The notes under the pieces: model-generated | Told to the model about the DNA's origin: nothing | Databases searched by the model: none | Seen by the model: the letters and a program-made list of their open reading frames with translations, nothing else | Shown here: piece after piece, positions 53,452-60,959 of the stretch | Numbering within the stretch: position 1 is the stretch's first letter | Layout: every line of letters begins with the position of its first letter | Program-made: the position numbers and the translations under genes | IMG/VR virus record: IMGVR_UViG_3300048694_001042 | Span: 24,494 to 88,493 of that record | Direction: 5' to 3' (one strand) | DNA length: 64,000 nt | Source of the DNA: a virus

Positions 53452-53552
53452 GATTGGCTAGTTTTAACATATACCTCAACCTCGTTGGGATAATATAATA
53501 ACGCCTGGCTGTTTGGTTTGGTTGACAAGTTTTGGTAATTTTGCCATTCTGC

Positions 53553-53581
53553 TTGTTTTTATTTTGTGAGATCCGTACAAT
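53553..53581 (+). promoter_or_regulatory. Sigma70-type promoter candidate
   Basis: TTGTTT 53553-53558, TACAAT 53576-53581, 17-bp spacer; an upstream TTGACA (53522) has no good -10. The leader contains the hairpin ATGCTG-AAGCAA-CAGCAT (53588-53605) and an AGGAG before the ATG at 53626. Confidence 0.5.
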
Positions 53582-53625
53582 AGTGAAATGCTGAAGCAAC
53601 AGCATCTTATATAGGAGATTATCAA

Positions 53626-53895
53626 ATGCGTATCAATGAAAACACCAAGACCGCCCGTGTCCTTTCTGCTCTCCAAAGTGGTGAGCGTATCACTGCTAGC
53701 CAAGCCAAAAAGCGTTTTGGCGTAGGTAACTTGAGTGCCGAAGTTTCCAGAATCCGCCAAGCTGGTTTTGCGGTATATGCCAACAAGCGTACCGCCGGCA
53801 ACCATGTTGAAGTGACCGAGTATCGTTTGGGAACCCCCAGCCGCAAGTTGATTGCTGCTGGTTACCTTGCTATGAGCTTGGGTTTGGTCAACTAA
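53626..53895 (+). CDS. Winged-helix (HTH) conserved phage regulator-like protein
   Basis: 89 residues, MRINENTKTARVLSALQSGERITASQAKKRFGVGNLSAEVSRIRQAGFAVYANKR.... Helix-turn-helix with a beta wing (AVYANKRTAGNHVEVTEYRLG) and a C-terminal helix (SRKLIAAGYLAMSLGLV). This exact layout recurs in T4-like marine phages; DNA binding is expected but targets unknown. It is monocistronic (promoter, leader hairpin, terminator) and could recognise one of the palindromes described. Confidence 0.85.
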   Translation: MRINENTKTARVLSALQSGERITASQAKKRFGVGNLSAEVSRIRQAGFAVYANKRTAGNHVEVTEYRLGTPSRKLIAAGYLAMSLGLVN

Positions 53896-53914
53896 AAGGA
53901 CCTGGTAGGACGTG

Positions 53915-53943
53915 GAAAAACCCGCCATTTAGGCGGGTTTTTC
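53915..53943 (+). terminator. Rho-independent terminator
   Basis: GAAAAACCCGCC-ATTTA-GGCGGGTTTTTC, perfect 12-bp arms with internal A and T tracts; works in both directions. The next promoter starts immediately after. Confidence 0.92.
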
Positions 53944-53973
53944 TTGACTATTTAATGGGTTTTGTTGTATAAT
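53944..53973 (+). promoter_or_regulatory. Sigma70-type promoter
   Basis: TTGACT 53944-53949, TATAAT 53968-53973, spacer 18 bp, adjacent to the terminator. The ATG at 53979 is 5 nt after the -10: leaderless. Confidence 0.83.
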
Positions 53974-53978
53974 ACAGT

Positions 53979-54254
53979 ATGGATTCAAACAAACAACCTG
54001 AAGTTTTTTGCAAAGATTGCCGCCACAATCGTGCAGGTCCCATAGCACGTTTTTTGAATTTTACTCCTTTATGGACCTGTGCTATTGACCCTAGACCTCC
54101 CAAAACTGATCTTGTTACAGGCGGGAAAGAACCAGCGGGCTTTTACTATTGTTCCAGCACAAGACTTGACTCCACAGTGTGTGGTCGAGAAGGTCATGCC
54201 TGGCAACCGCGAAACAAAAAAGACCTGTTCAAATACATCAAACACGTGAGGTAA
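53979..54254 (+). CDS. Zinc-ribbon-like small protein, predicted leaderless
   Basis: 91 residues. Two C-x-x-C-type sites (FCKDCRHNRAG, about 11-14; WTCAIDPRP; YYCSSTR; VCGREGH) suggest a zinc fold. Short phage proteins with FCKDCxH starts are common. No SD; the ATG sits at the predicted transcription start. Heads a run of genes to 58.06 kb. Confidence 0.7.
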   Translation: MDSNKQPEVFCKDCRHNRAGPIARFLNFTPLWTCAIDPRPPKTDLVTGGKEPAGFYYCSSTRLDSTVCGREGHAWQPRNKKDLFKYIKHVR

Positions 54255-54255
54255 T

Positions 54256-54711
54256 ATGTTACTCAAACTTCTTGAACGACTGGGCCGTAAGCGTATTGTT
54301 TATGATCGTGTGGACAATGAACCTTACTTGGAACGCTACTACCTGTTCCTTCGAGATCGAGACCGTTTCCCGTTTAACATTTTCCTGCACAAGTTTTTGA
54401 AGTCAGATACCGACGACTTGCATGATCATCCCTGGCCCTTTGCTACACTTATCCTTCGAGGTGGCTACTGGGAATGGCGCCCGCAGTTTAACTCAAAAGG
54501 CGAGAAGGTTGGTGAGATTGCCAAGTGGTGTGGTCCTGGCAGCTTTCGCATAGCAGGTGCAAAAAGCTATCACCGCATTGAAATCGACCCAACTGTAACT
54601 TGCTGGACCTTGTTCATGCCCGGACCCAAACAACGTGACTGGGGCTTCTTGGTCAAGAACCGTTGGGTGCAATGGGAACAGTATTTGAAAAATCGAAAGG
54701 CAACTGTATGA
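54256..54711 (+). CDS. Cupin-like conserved phage protein
   Basis: 151 residues. LERYYLFLRDRDRFPFNIFLHKFLKSDTDDLHDHPWPFATLIL carries an H-x-H-P cupin-type metal pattern (about 56-60) in a beta-rich context, with later KSYHRIEI. Phage proteins with the same HDHPW motif are common; function unknown, perhaps sugar- or metal-binding. Confidence 0.72.
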   Translation: MLLKLLERLGRKRIVYDRVDNEPYLERYYLFLRDRDRFPFNIFLHKFLKSDTDDLHDHPWPFATLILRGGYWEWRPQFNSKGEKVGEIAKWCGPGSFRIAGAKSYHRIEIDPTVTCWTLFMPGPKQRDWGFLVKNRWVQWEQYLKNRKATV

Positions 54712-54992
54712 AATTTATCTGGCGTTATGTATGGAATAAACTAAGGGACATTGGCAACGAACCTGAGATGCCCAAATTGGCCACTGTGAGTAGAAGTTCG
54801 GGTTCCTTCGAAGGAGATGACCAAGGATTAAATATCACGGTGCGGCAGGCCCTGGGCGGCAAGATTGTGAGTTTCAGGCATCACGATGTCAAGACAGATC
54901 GTTACTTTTACAAGACCTATGTTGTACCCGAGGACTTGGATTTTGAGCGTGAACTGGGTAAAATGATCACTATGGAAAGCATGAGGATGTGA
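54708..54992 (+). CDS. Small phage protein, unknown function
   Basis: 94 residues, MKFIWRYVWNKLRDIGNEPEM.... Start at 54708 by ATGA overlap; the longer frame upstream overlaps the cupin gene. Short basic N-terminal helix, then beta-rich (GLNITVRQALGGKIVSFRHHD). No domain. Confidence 0.6.
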   Translation: MKFIWRYVWNKLRDIGNEPEMPKLATVSRSSGSFEGDDQGLNITVRQALGGKIVSFRHHDVKTDRYFYKTYVVPEDLDFERELGKMITMESMRM

Positions 54993-55348
54993 TGGAATTT
55001 GACTTTTTGAGTTTTTTGATTGGTATTGTGGCAGGTCTATCCATGGCCTACTGCGTTGTGCATTGGGTAGGCCAGCGACTGATTCGCCAACTGGAAGCTG
55101 CTGTAGTGGAAGAAGAAGCCAAATCACAAATCCCACGCATCGAAATGAAAGTAGAACGGCACGGTGATGTGTGGTATGCATTTGACGCTACCAATGATGA
55201 TTTTGTGTGCCAAGGCGTGGACTTGAAAGAACTCAAAGCAAATTTCATCAAGCGATTCCCGGGCCACGATGGCGCCATTGTAGATGCAGCCAAAGACCTG
55301 CAGGAAGAACTGGTCCGACAGAAAAAAGAACTGTCAAAAGCCAGTTGA
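54992..55348 (+). CDS. Single-pass membrane protein, unknown function
   Basis: 118 residues, N-terminal transmembrane helix (about 5-28, LSFLIGIVAGLSMAYCVVHWVG), then a helical and beta C-terminal domain (MKVERHGDVWYAFDATNDDFVCQGVDLKELKANFIKRFPG). ATG chosen on the last base of the previous stop; a GTG at 54989 is possible. The VWYAFDATNDDFVCQG segment is typical of small T4-like phage proteins. Confidence 0.65.
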   Translation: MEFDFLSFLIGIVAGLSMAYCVVHWVGQRLIRQLEAAVVEEEAKSQIPRIEMKVERHGDVWYAFDATNDDFVCQGVDLKELKANFIKRFPGHDGAIVDAAKDLQEELVRQKKELSKAS

Positions 55349-55373
55349 CCAATATAGGCTTTTGTGCTATAAT
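55345..55373 (+). promoter_or_regulatory. Strong promoter (TTGACC-N17-TATAAT)
   Basis: TTGACC 55345-55350, TATAAT 55368-55373; the -35 overlaps the upstream stop. The ATG at 55380 is 6 nt downstream: leaderless. Confidence 0.88.
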
Positions 55374-55379
55374 TGCTGT

Positions 55380-56192
55380 ATGAAAATATCTATTACCAGC
55401 GATAACCACTTGGAGTTCGCAGACCATGACTTTGAAAACACAGACAATGCTGAAGTGTTGATTCTGGGTGGCGATATTCTTGTGGTCAACGATTTGCGTG
55501 ATCACGACGCTGCCAACGTCATGGGCGAAAACACCAAGAGCCAGCGGTGGCATGCGTTTATGCAACGCTGTGCCCAACGTTTCCCGCACGTGGTAATGAT
55601 CATGGGCAACCACGAACACTATCATGGAAACTTTTCCAGTTCAGCTCGCAAGCTCAAAGCGGCCTTTGCATACCTGCCCAATGTGCATGTGCTGGACAAT
55701 GAAACATGGACACACCAAGATGTCACGTTTGTTGGCGGCACCATGTGGACCAACATGAACAACAGTGATGCATTGACCTTGTATCACATGCAAACCATGA
55801 TGAATGACTTCAGGGTTATTTGGTACGAAGGCAAGGGACGCAAGTTTCGCCCTGTGGATGCGTTTGAAGAACATGTTAAATTTCTGCGGTACGTTGACAC
55901 AGTCACACAAGGTCGCGCTGATCAAAAGTTTGTTGTGGCGGGTCACCATGCGCCCAGCAAGCTCAGCACCAAGCCCCGGTACCAAGATGATACTATCATG
56001 AATGGCGGTTACAGCAGTGACTTGAGTGAGTTTATTTTGAATCATCCACAGATTCGTCTGTGGACACACGGACACACTCATGACAGTTTTGACTACACAA
56101 TTGGCGAAACTCGAATTGTGTGTAACCCCCGAGGGTACGCAGGACATGAACAAAGGGCCGACGAATGGCAACTGGTAACAGTGGAGATTTAA
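55380..56192 (+). CDS. Calcineurin-like metallophosphoesterase, predicted leaderless
   Basis: 270 residues. Metal motifs: ITSDNHLEF (D-x-H variant, about 6), LGGDILVVND (GD, about 33), IMGNHEHY (GNHE, about 78), VAGHHAPS (GH, about 187) and LWTHGHTHDSF (GHTH, about 227). Distinct from the minus-strand homologue at 25091. Phage members of this family include nucleotide-end- and cyclic-nucleotide-acting enzymes, so a counter-defence role is possible but unproven. Start chosen at the ATG next to the -10. Confidence 0.88.
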   Translation: MKISITSDNHLEFADHDFENTDNAEVLILGGDILVVNDLRDHDAANVMGENTKSQRWHAFMQRCAQRFPHVVMIMGNHEHYHGNFSSSARKLKAAFAYLPNVHVLDNETWTHQDVTFVGGTMWTNMNNSDALTLYHMQTMMNDFRVIWYEGKGRKFRPVDAFEEHVKFLRYVDTVTQGRADQKFVVAGHHAPSKLSTKPRYQDDTIMNGGYSSDLSEFILNHPQIRLWTHGHTHDSFDYTIGETRIVCNPRGYAGHEQRADEWQLVTVEI

Positions 56193-56407
56193 CTGAAACT
56201 CGAGCAATTGGTGTTCGCGGGTTCCTAATCAGAACTGGCGACACCATCTTGTTTCGTGTGTATGATCATGAACACAACTTTGTGGATTATGAAATAACCA
56301 ACTACGATTGCGAAATTGTGATCATTGACCCCGACGCTGCCTTGATTCGACATGAAGCCGGGGATTTTTTAGACTACACCGAACAAAGCATGTGCCCAAT
56401 AACATGA
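56165..56407 (+). CDS. Small beta-rich phage protein
   Basis: 80 residues, MATGNSGDLTETRAIGVRGFLI..., beta barrel-like (GDTILFRVYDHEHNFVDYEITNYDCEIVI). Overlaps the phosphoesterase by 28 nt. Similar small beta proteins occur in T4-like phages; unknown function. Confidence 0.6.
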   Translation: MATGNSGDLTETRAIGVRGFLIRTGDTILFRVYDHEHNFVDYEITNYDCEIVIIDPDAALIRHEAGDFLDYTEQSMCPIT

Positions 56408-56598
56408 AAACAGTAACATTGACCAGAGGACAGGTATTGAAGTTGGCAACTTTTCTCACCCTTGACCAAGGTATTGAAAGTGTCGAGATTGAGGAAAACC
56501 ACAGCTCAGGCATTGGGCCAGGTCATCGAGTTTGGTTTAACAAGAGTCAAATTGAAAAAAGTTTTGAAGAAGACATAACAGACGTGAGCAACTGGTAA
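56404..56598 (+). CDS. Small phage protein, unknown function
   Basis: 64 residues, MKTVTLTRGQVLKLATFLTLDQ..., ending GHRVWFNKSQIEKSFEEDITDVSNW. ATGA overlap. Short strand-helix pattern, no family. Confidence 0.6.
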   Translation: MKTVTLTRGQVLKLATFLTLDQGIESVEIEENHSSGIGPGHRVWFNKSQIEKSFEEDITDVSNW

Positions 56599-57338
56599 TG
56601 AAAGTATACATCAGCAACTATCGAGATCACTGGATCTCACCGTACACCATGTTAGACTGGGTGTTCTTTTGGACTGACTGGTCAAAGTGCAGTCGCAACT
56701 GGACATTGACCGACACACTGGAAGATGATGCTAACACAACAAAAGGTGGCCGGAGCCGTTATGTGGAGCGCCCGGAATGGTGCGAAAAGTGGGCGGATCG
56801 CTTGACCCCCGTCAGTCAAGCAATCCAGTGGGTTGGCCAAAAGATTTGGCCCCGAGTGGAATATGTCAAAATTGACCGTTGGGACACTTGGAGCATGGAT
56901 CATACTTTGGGCATGATTGCTTTGCCCATGCTCAAGCAACTGCAAGCAACCAAGCACGGCGCCCCACTGGTGGACGACGAGGATGTGCCTGACGAACTGC
57001 GTAGCACCAGCGCACCACCTCGAGAAAATGAATACGACACAGATGACAACCACTTCCGGCGTTGGGACTGGGTCATAAGCGAAATGATCTTTGCGTTTGA
57101 ACACCGGTTAGATGACTCGTGGCAAGATGCTTACCGTTCAGGCAAGATTGATCATGTGATGGTGCCTGTGGATGCTGGCGGTAACACTGTACCAAAGGGC
57201 AAGCACAAATACTATAAAATGGGACATGGTCCCAACCACACTTATGTCTGTGACTATGATGGCATTCGTCGAGTGGAAGAGCGTATTCAAAACGGCTTCC
57301 GACTGTGGGGAAAATATTTCCAGGCGTTGTGGGATTGA
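56598..57338 (+). CDS. Conserved phage protein of unknown function
   Basis: 246 residues, Trp-rich. MKVYISNYRDHWISPYTMLDWVFFW, VKIDRWDTWSMDHTLGMIALPMLKQLQATKHGAPLVDDEDVP and a His-containing C-terminal region. The WDTWSMDxTLA.II.PML+QLK segment is a hallmark of a family common in T4-like marine phages whose role is not known. The conserved D/W/H residues suggest an enzyme or nucleic-acid-binding role. Confidence 0.82.
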   Translation: MKVYISNYRDHWISPYTMLDWVFFWTDWSKCSRNWTLTDTLEDDANTTKGGRSRYVERPEWCEKWADRLTPVSQAIQWVGQKIWPRVEYVKIDRWDTWSMDHTLGMIALPMLKQLQATKHGAPLVDDEDVPDELRSTSAPPRENEYDTDDNHFRRWDWVISEMIFAFEHRLDDSWQDAYRSGKIDHVMVPVDAGGNTVPKGKHKYYKMGHGPNHTYVCDYDGIRRVEERIQNGFRLWGKYFQALWD

Positions 57339-57340
57339 TA

Positions 57341-58060
57341 ATGAACATTGTAGATTTGACATTTGACGTTGACAACGATTTAGATGTTTTTGAAAAGTTG
57401 CTGGAGACACCGCCAAGCCCACCGCTGAGCTTTGCAGATGATCCAATTGCCATGGCCTGGAGTGCTTATCGCTCCAGAACTGGGCGCTACATGGGTGATA
57501 TTCAACAAGCTGTGGTCACTGATGAAGATCGAGCGCAAGCACAACAAATTCGCAATCACTATCATCGTCGCATTACTTTTCAACTGCTGACCAATGCTGG
57601 GCGCCCACTTAGTCCGTTTCAACGCAAACTCATGGGCATTGTTGCTGGCACACACGAAATAACCAAAGACGACTTGGGTATTTTGCATCGCATACCTTTC
57701 TTTTACGTGGAAGATTGCGACGTGGATCGTATGATTGAAAACTCACCCAAGCATGAATTTGACTTTCAAACGTTTGTTGATCGAACTGATCAGTTTGAAT
57801 TGATGCACAAGATTTCAGTTGAACGAAAGTCTCGCAGTGCTACACATTTTTGGTTGCGAGCCTCGTCCTCACCGTCGCTGTGTAAAATCGCTGTGTTAAA
57901 AGACAACCCGCTGTCAGACCTGTTAGAAAGTGTGTTGAGTCAGCCTGCAGTTAAACTCACTGCCAACTGGCACCCAAGGGAAAGAACATCCAACTATCAA
58001 AAATATTTTCACTATCAATTGGCCGCAGTGAAATTGTCAACAGGAGCGCACTTTGGGTGA
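57341..58060 (+). CDS. Phage protein of unknown function
   Basis: 239 residues, MNIVDLTFDVDNDLDVFEKLLE.... Start at the ATG 3 nt after the upstream stop; an upstream in-frame extension overlaps that gene. Helical C-terminal parts and SRSATHFWLRASSSPSL strand region. The central segment RPLSPFQRKLMGIV is basic. No family recognised. Confidence 0.65.
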   Translation: MNIVDLTFDVDNDLDVFEKLLETPPSPPLSFADDPIAMAWSAYRSRTGRYMGDIQQAVVTDEDRAQAQQIRNHYHRRITFQLLTNAGRPLSPFQRKLMGIVAGTHEITKDDLGILHRIPFFYVEDCDVDRMIENSPKHEFDFQTFVDRTDQFELMHKISVERKSRSATHFWLRASSSPSLCKIAVLKDNPLSDLLESVLSQPAVKLTANWHPRERTSNYQKYFHYQLAAVKLSTGAHFG

Positions 58061-58304
58061 ATCAGTATTTGGCAACATGGCATATGACTTGGTCACTGAC
58101 CATGCAGGACAAATTGTTGAGTCAATAGAGGAAAATCAGTACAATCAGTGGCAACGTGAATTTGTGTGGGATGCTTTGCAAAATCAAAGGTTCGGTCAAA
58201 GTTTTTGCAAAGCATTTGACATAAAGGACGCTATCCTGTATTATGAACGTGACTGGGTGCGAGCCGATGCTTACATTAGAAGAAACTATATTGCACGACC
58301 GTGA
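58053..58304 (+). CDS. Divergent small gene at start of second array
   Basis: 83 residues, TTG start preceded by AGGAG (an internal ATG at 58077 is an alternative). MAYDLVTDHAGQIVESIEEN..., FVWDALQNQRFGQSFCKAFDIKDAILYYERDW. A Trp/Cys-containing helix resembles the family core, but no LRW; C-terminal YIRRNYIARP is different. Overlaps the next gene by 38 nt. Confidence 0.6.
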   Translation: MGESVFGNMAYDLVTDHAGQIVESIEENQYNQWQREFVWDALQNQRFGQSFCKAFDIKDAILYYERDWVRADAYIRRNYIARP

Positions 58305-58521
58305 ATCGTGGTCCACAATTGTGTTGCTCGGCTGTTTGCCAATGGATGCTGTGGTAAAAAAACATGATTTGATATCAGACGGCTTGGTACTAGATGAAGA
58401 TTTTTGTTGGGGCTATCGTTCATCAGAGTATGACGGTTTTACGATGAATCGTGATCGTCATGCTGTGTTTGCGTTTAGAGATCCTGTGGTGGCTGGATTT
58501 TATAGATTAAAATGGTTATGA
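58267..58521 (+). CDS. LRW-family paralogue, second array
   Basis: 84 residues, MLTLEETILHDRESWSTIVLLGC..., ending VFAFRDPVVAGFYRLKWL. An earlier in-frame ATG at 58243 is possible. Codons TTA-AAA-TGG-TTA-TGA give no strong SD. Confidence 0.7.
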   Translation: MLTLEETILHDRESWSTIVLLGCLPMDAVVKKHDLISDGLVLDEDFCWGYRSSEYDGFTMNRDRHAVFAFRDPVVAGFYRLKWL

Positions 58522-58874
58522 TCGAACGCTTTGTATTGAACGACTTGCCTGATGGCTGGTCAGTGTCGTGGCCTGGCTTTGAGTGGGTAGTATGCGACAA
58601 CGAGCTCAAGGCCACTAACTTGCTAAAGATCTTGTTTGATGAAGTCAACGTGGATGAAGCTATTGTGGCGGTAAAATACAGTGACAAAGATTTTATAGTA
58701 AACATTCCTTGGTACACTTATCATCAGAATCCCGACGCTTCGGGCAGATTTTTAGTACGCAACCATGTAGTAACAGGTGTGAAATTTGTTACACTAGAGC
58801 AAGCACAAAAGTTCAAAGGCATCATGGACAAGCGACTGGCTTGGCGCCAACTGAGTGGCAGGAACTGGCAGTGA
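58518..58874 (+). CDS. Divergent array gene, C-terminus altered
   Basis: 118 residues, MIERFVLNDLPDGWSVSWPGFEWV.... Helix ATNLLKILFDEVNVDEAIVAV and an ending VTLEQAQKFKGIMDKRLAWRQLSGRNWQ: E-x-A-x-x-F with the LRW shifted and an extension. Probably a diverged family member. Confidence 0.6.
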   Translation: MIERFVLNDLPDGWSVSWPGFEWVVCDNELKATNLLKILFDEVNVDEAIVAVKYSDKDFIVNIPWYTYHQNPDASGRFLVRNHVVTGVKFVTLEQAQKFKGIMDKRLAWRQLSGRNWQ

Positions 58875-59083
58875 TTAAAATTACTCTCAAAACGCAACTA
58901 ACAGGTCATCAACAACAATGGCTGACGCAAAACGTTGGACCCAGAATGTTTTATTTGCACAATCAAATAGGCGGAACTGGTTGGGTGGCCAAGCAAGAAA
59001 CTGTGCTGGGGAGTTACCGACAGTGGACACTGACGTTCGAAGATGATCGACTGGCAACTGCGTTTTTGCTAAAATGGAAATAA
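58871..59083 (+). CDS. LRW-family paralogue, second array
   Basis: 70 residues, GTG start by GTGA overlap. VIKITLKTQLTGHQQQWLTQNVGPRMFYLHNQIGG..., ending LTFEDDRLATAFLLKWK. Core helix is HQQQWLTQNVG. Confidence 0.7.
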   Translation: MIKITLKTQLTGHQQQWLTQNVGPRMFYLHNQIGGTGWVAKQETVLGSYRQWTLTFEDDRLATAFLLKWK

Positions 59084-59292
59084 CACAGCGAATCTATGAT
59101 GGATGCGATTGCTATCCCTGGCGCAAAACCTTTGTGATTTGGCCTAGACGTAGCATAACTGGGCAACGTGTTTGGATGACCGTTGCCTACAAACGACGAT
59201 ATTGGGCGGTGTGGGGCACCGGATTCCATATGGAACCTGAGGTAGAGTATGCTACAATATTTGAAATACTAGCAGATAATCATGGACGTTGA
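59074..59292 (+). CDS. Small protein, unrelated to array
   Basis: 72 residues, MEITQRIYDGCDCYPWRKTFVIW..., overlapping the previous gene by 10 nt. Beta-rich, Trp/Arg-rich (RRSITGQRVWMTVAYKRRYWAVWGTGF). A common small T4-like phage pattern of unknown function. Confidence 0.6.
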   Translation: MEITQRIYDGCDCYPWRKTFVIWPRRSITGQRVWMTVAYKRRYWAVWGTGFHMEPEVEYATIFEILADNHGR

Positions 59293-59488
59293 AGCAGAAA
59301 ATACATTCAGAATCCTAAAGAATGAGCCGCCGTTGACTACCAGTTGGTTGTGTAGATTTGGTTGGCATCGCTGGACACAATGGTCAGAAGTGTACTTGCC
59401 TAAGAATGGACAAAACAATATTCAGCACAGTCACTGTGATCACTGCAACCGAATGCGAGTACATAAAGTAACAGGACCCGGAATATGA
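59282..59488 (+). CDS. Zinc-ribbon-like small protein
   Basis: 68 residues. WLCRFGWHRWTQWSEVYL and HSHCDHCNRMRVHKV give a C-x(n)-H...H-x-x-C-x-x-C pattern of short phage zinc ribbons. Unknown partner. Overlaps neighbours by 11 and 4 nt. Confidence 0.65.
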   Translation: MDVEAENTFRILKNEPPLTTSWLCRFGWHRWTQWSEVYLPKNGQNNIQHSHCDHCNRMRVHKVTGPGI

Positions 59489-59706
59489 TACTAAAAGCAG
59501 AGCAAATCGAAAAGTGGTTGTATTATGAAACTGGGTTTGAACAACTGCATCCGCGCCCGCCTATTCTTAAGTGGATGGCAGAGCAAGGTTACAAGTATAA
59601 TCAAGATTGGCGTTGCACTCGAATGGTTACGCCCACGGGGCTGATCTATGGCTTGATGTTTCCCAGTGAGGAAGTAAAAATTATGTTTATGTTGAGGTGG
59701 TCATGA
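59485..59706 (+). CDS. LRW-family paralogue, second array
   Basis: 73 residues, MILKAEQIEKWLYYETGFEQL..., core PPILKWMAEQGYKYNQDWRC (W-M type), ending FPSEEVKIMFMLRWS followed by a GAGGTGG-coupled start. Confidence 0.75.
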   Translation: MILKAEQIEKWLYYETGFEQLHPRPPILKWMAEQGYKYNQDWRCTRMVTPTGLIYGLMFPSEEVKIMFMLRWS

Positions 59707-60050
59707 AACCTTGTGTTTGGTATGATACAGATGAAAAGTTGCCGCCTACCAAAGGCTACTACCTTGCGTTCAAAGGCATGAGCATGGGAGACGACGAAAC
59801 TGAGACAGCCTATTACTACTGGGACCCAAAGTATGCAGAGTGGCGAGACTACGAAAGCCGAAGCATTGGCGGCTATGCTAACGTGGTGTACTGGACTGAC
59901 GCCGACCCTGCTACCTGGTACGAAAATTACAGTATGCCACCACGAAGCAAAACCAAACGCAAAGTATCAGAGGCAGAAATAGATGCTTGGCGTGCTGTAG
60001 AACAAGCAATTGAACGATATGAAGTTGTAAGGGCATTAGCAAAGAAATGA
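59703..60050 (+). CDS. DUF551-like small protein within array
   Basis: 115 residues. LPPTKGYYLAFKGMSMGDDE..., YYYWDPKYAEWRDYESRSIGG, ANVVYWTDADPATWYE follows the short DUF551-type pattern seen in phage proteins, plus a basic C-terminal helix. Not an LRW member, but inserted in ATGA register. Confidence 0.6.
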   Translation: MKPCVWYDTDEKLPPTKGYYLAFKGMSMGDDETETAYYYWDPKYAEWRDYESRSIGGYANVVYWTDADPATWYENYSMPPRSKTKRKVSEAEIDAWRAVEQAIERYEVVRALAKK

Positions 60051-60523
60051 ACTACTCAATAATGACAGACTCAGAGCTGCTACACTATCTAGACTTGTAT
60101 TCCAACGATCCACTGATTCGCAGGCTGGTTGACTTGATGCAAAACACTCGTGGCGAGGTTATCCGAGACTTAGTTGACGCAGGTATGGATTCAAAGACTT
60201 GGACATTTAGCACCGACTATGAAACAATGTATCCAGGTGAGTACATTGAATCACTGCGTAGTGAGCTTCGATGCAACGAACAAGACATGGATGACATGCG
60301 ATATGAATTGGAAAAAGCCTCCGATGAACGGGACGAATTAAAAACTCGCAACATCATGCAGTTCATCGAAGAAGTTCAGCAAGAAAAGCGAGCTGCTGCT
60401 GCCAAAGCCCAAGCGGCATACGCAGACGTTGCTAGCATTCGTGAGGAATCAAGCAAAGTAAAAAAAGAAAACGAAAAACTGCGAGAGCAAATCAACATGT
60501 GGGGGCGAATGAACACAGTATGA
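60047..60523 (+). CDS. Coiled-coil protein within array
   Basis: 158 residues, MNYSIMTDSELLHYLDLYSND..., then a long coiled coil (about 70-155, Glu/Lys/Arg/Gln heptads). Phage proteins of this type with an N-terminal DSELLHYxxLY helix are frequent; unknown function. Not an LRW member. Confidence 0.65.
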   Translation: MNYSIMTDSELLHYLDLYSNDPLIRRLVDLMQNTRGEVIRDLVDAGMDSKTWTFSTDYETMYPGEYIESLRSELRCNEQDMDDMRYELEKASDERDELKTRNIMQFIEEVQQEKRAAAAKAQAAYADVASIREESSKVKKENEKLREQINMWGRMNTV

Positions 60524-60738
60524 TTACCTACGTACAACCATGGGAAGAACTGCCCAGTTTGAGAGTACCACGCCTGCACCGAGTAAACTACAATCCCAAA
60601 TACAACTGGGGCGAAGTGCAATACTGGTGCAAGGAAAATTGTCGTGCTCCTTCCTACATGGGCGGTAGTTGGTCTGGAAACTTTGCGGAGTTTGAAGATG
60701 ATCAAGACGCTGTGCTGTTTGCATTGAAATGGGCATGA
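60520..60738 (+). CDS. LRW-family paralogue (KVPxLHR subgroup)
   Basis: 72 residues, MITYVQPWEELPSLRVPRLHRVNYNPKYN..., core VQYWCKENCRAPSYMGGSW, ending FEDDQDAVLFALKWA. Matches the gene at 51337 across arrays. Confidence 0.78.
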   Translation: MITYVQPWEELPSLRVPRLHRVNYNPKYNWGEVQYWCKENCRAPSYMGGSWSGNFAEFEDDQDAVLFALKWA

Positions 60739-60959
60739 TCACCGCCAGTGTTAGATTAAAAGAGCCAGAAAATCAGTATAAGTTTATTGATGAGGGCCCT
60801 ATTAACGTCTGGTTGCTGGCCAATGTTGGTGTTCATGCAAGATTCAAAGATCTAGTGGATGAGGATCGTCCTTGGCATGTTGAACATAATTTTCGAGAAC
60901 TTGTGTATCATTTTGCTCGCGAGCAGGATGCCACTGCATTTGCATTGAGATGGTCATGA
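60735..60959 (+). CDS. LRW-family paralogue, second array
   Basis: 74 residues, MITASVRLKEPENQYKFIDEG, core INVWLLANVGVHARFKDLVD, ending HFAREQDATAFALRWS. Confidence 0.75.
   Translation: MITASVRLKEPENQYKFIDEGPINVWLLANVGVHARFKDLVDEDRPWHVEHNFRELVYHFAREQDATAFALRWS

Noticed and set aside
53108-53493. Plus-strand frames opposite the secreted protein at 53062
   Set aside because: No ribosome site or coupling; the minus frame has a signal peptide.
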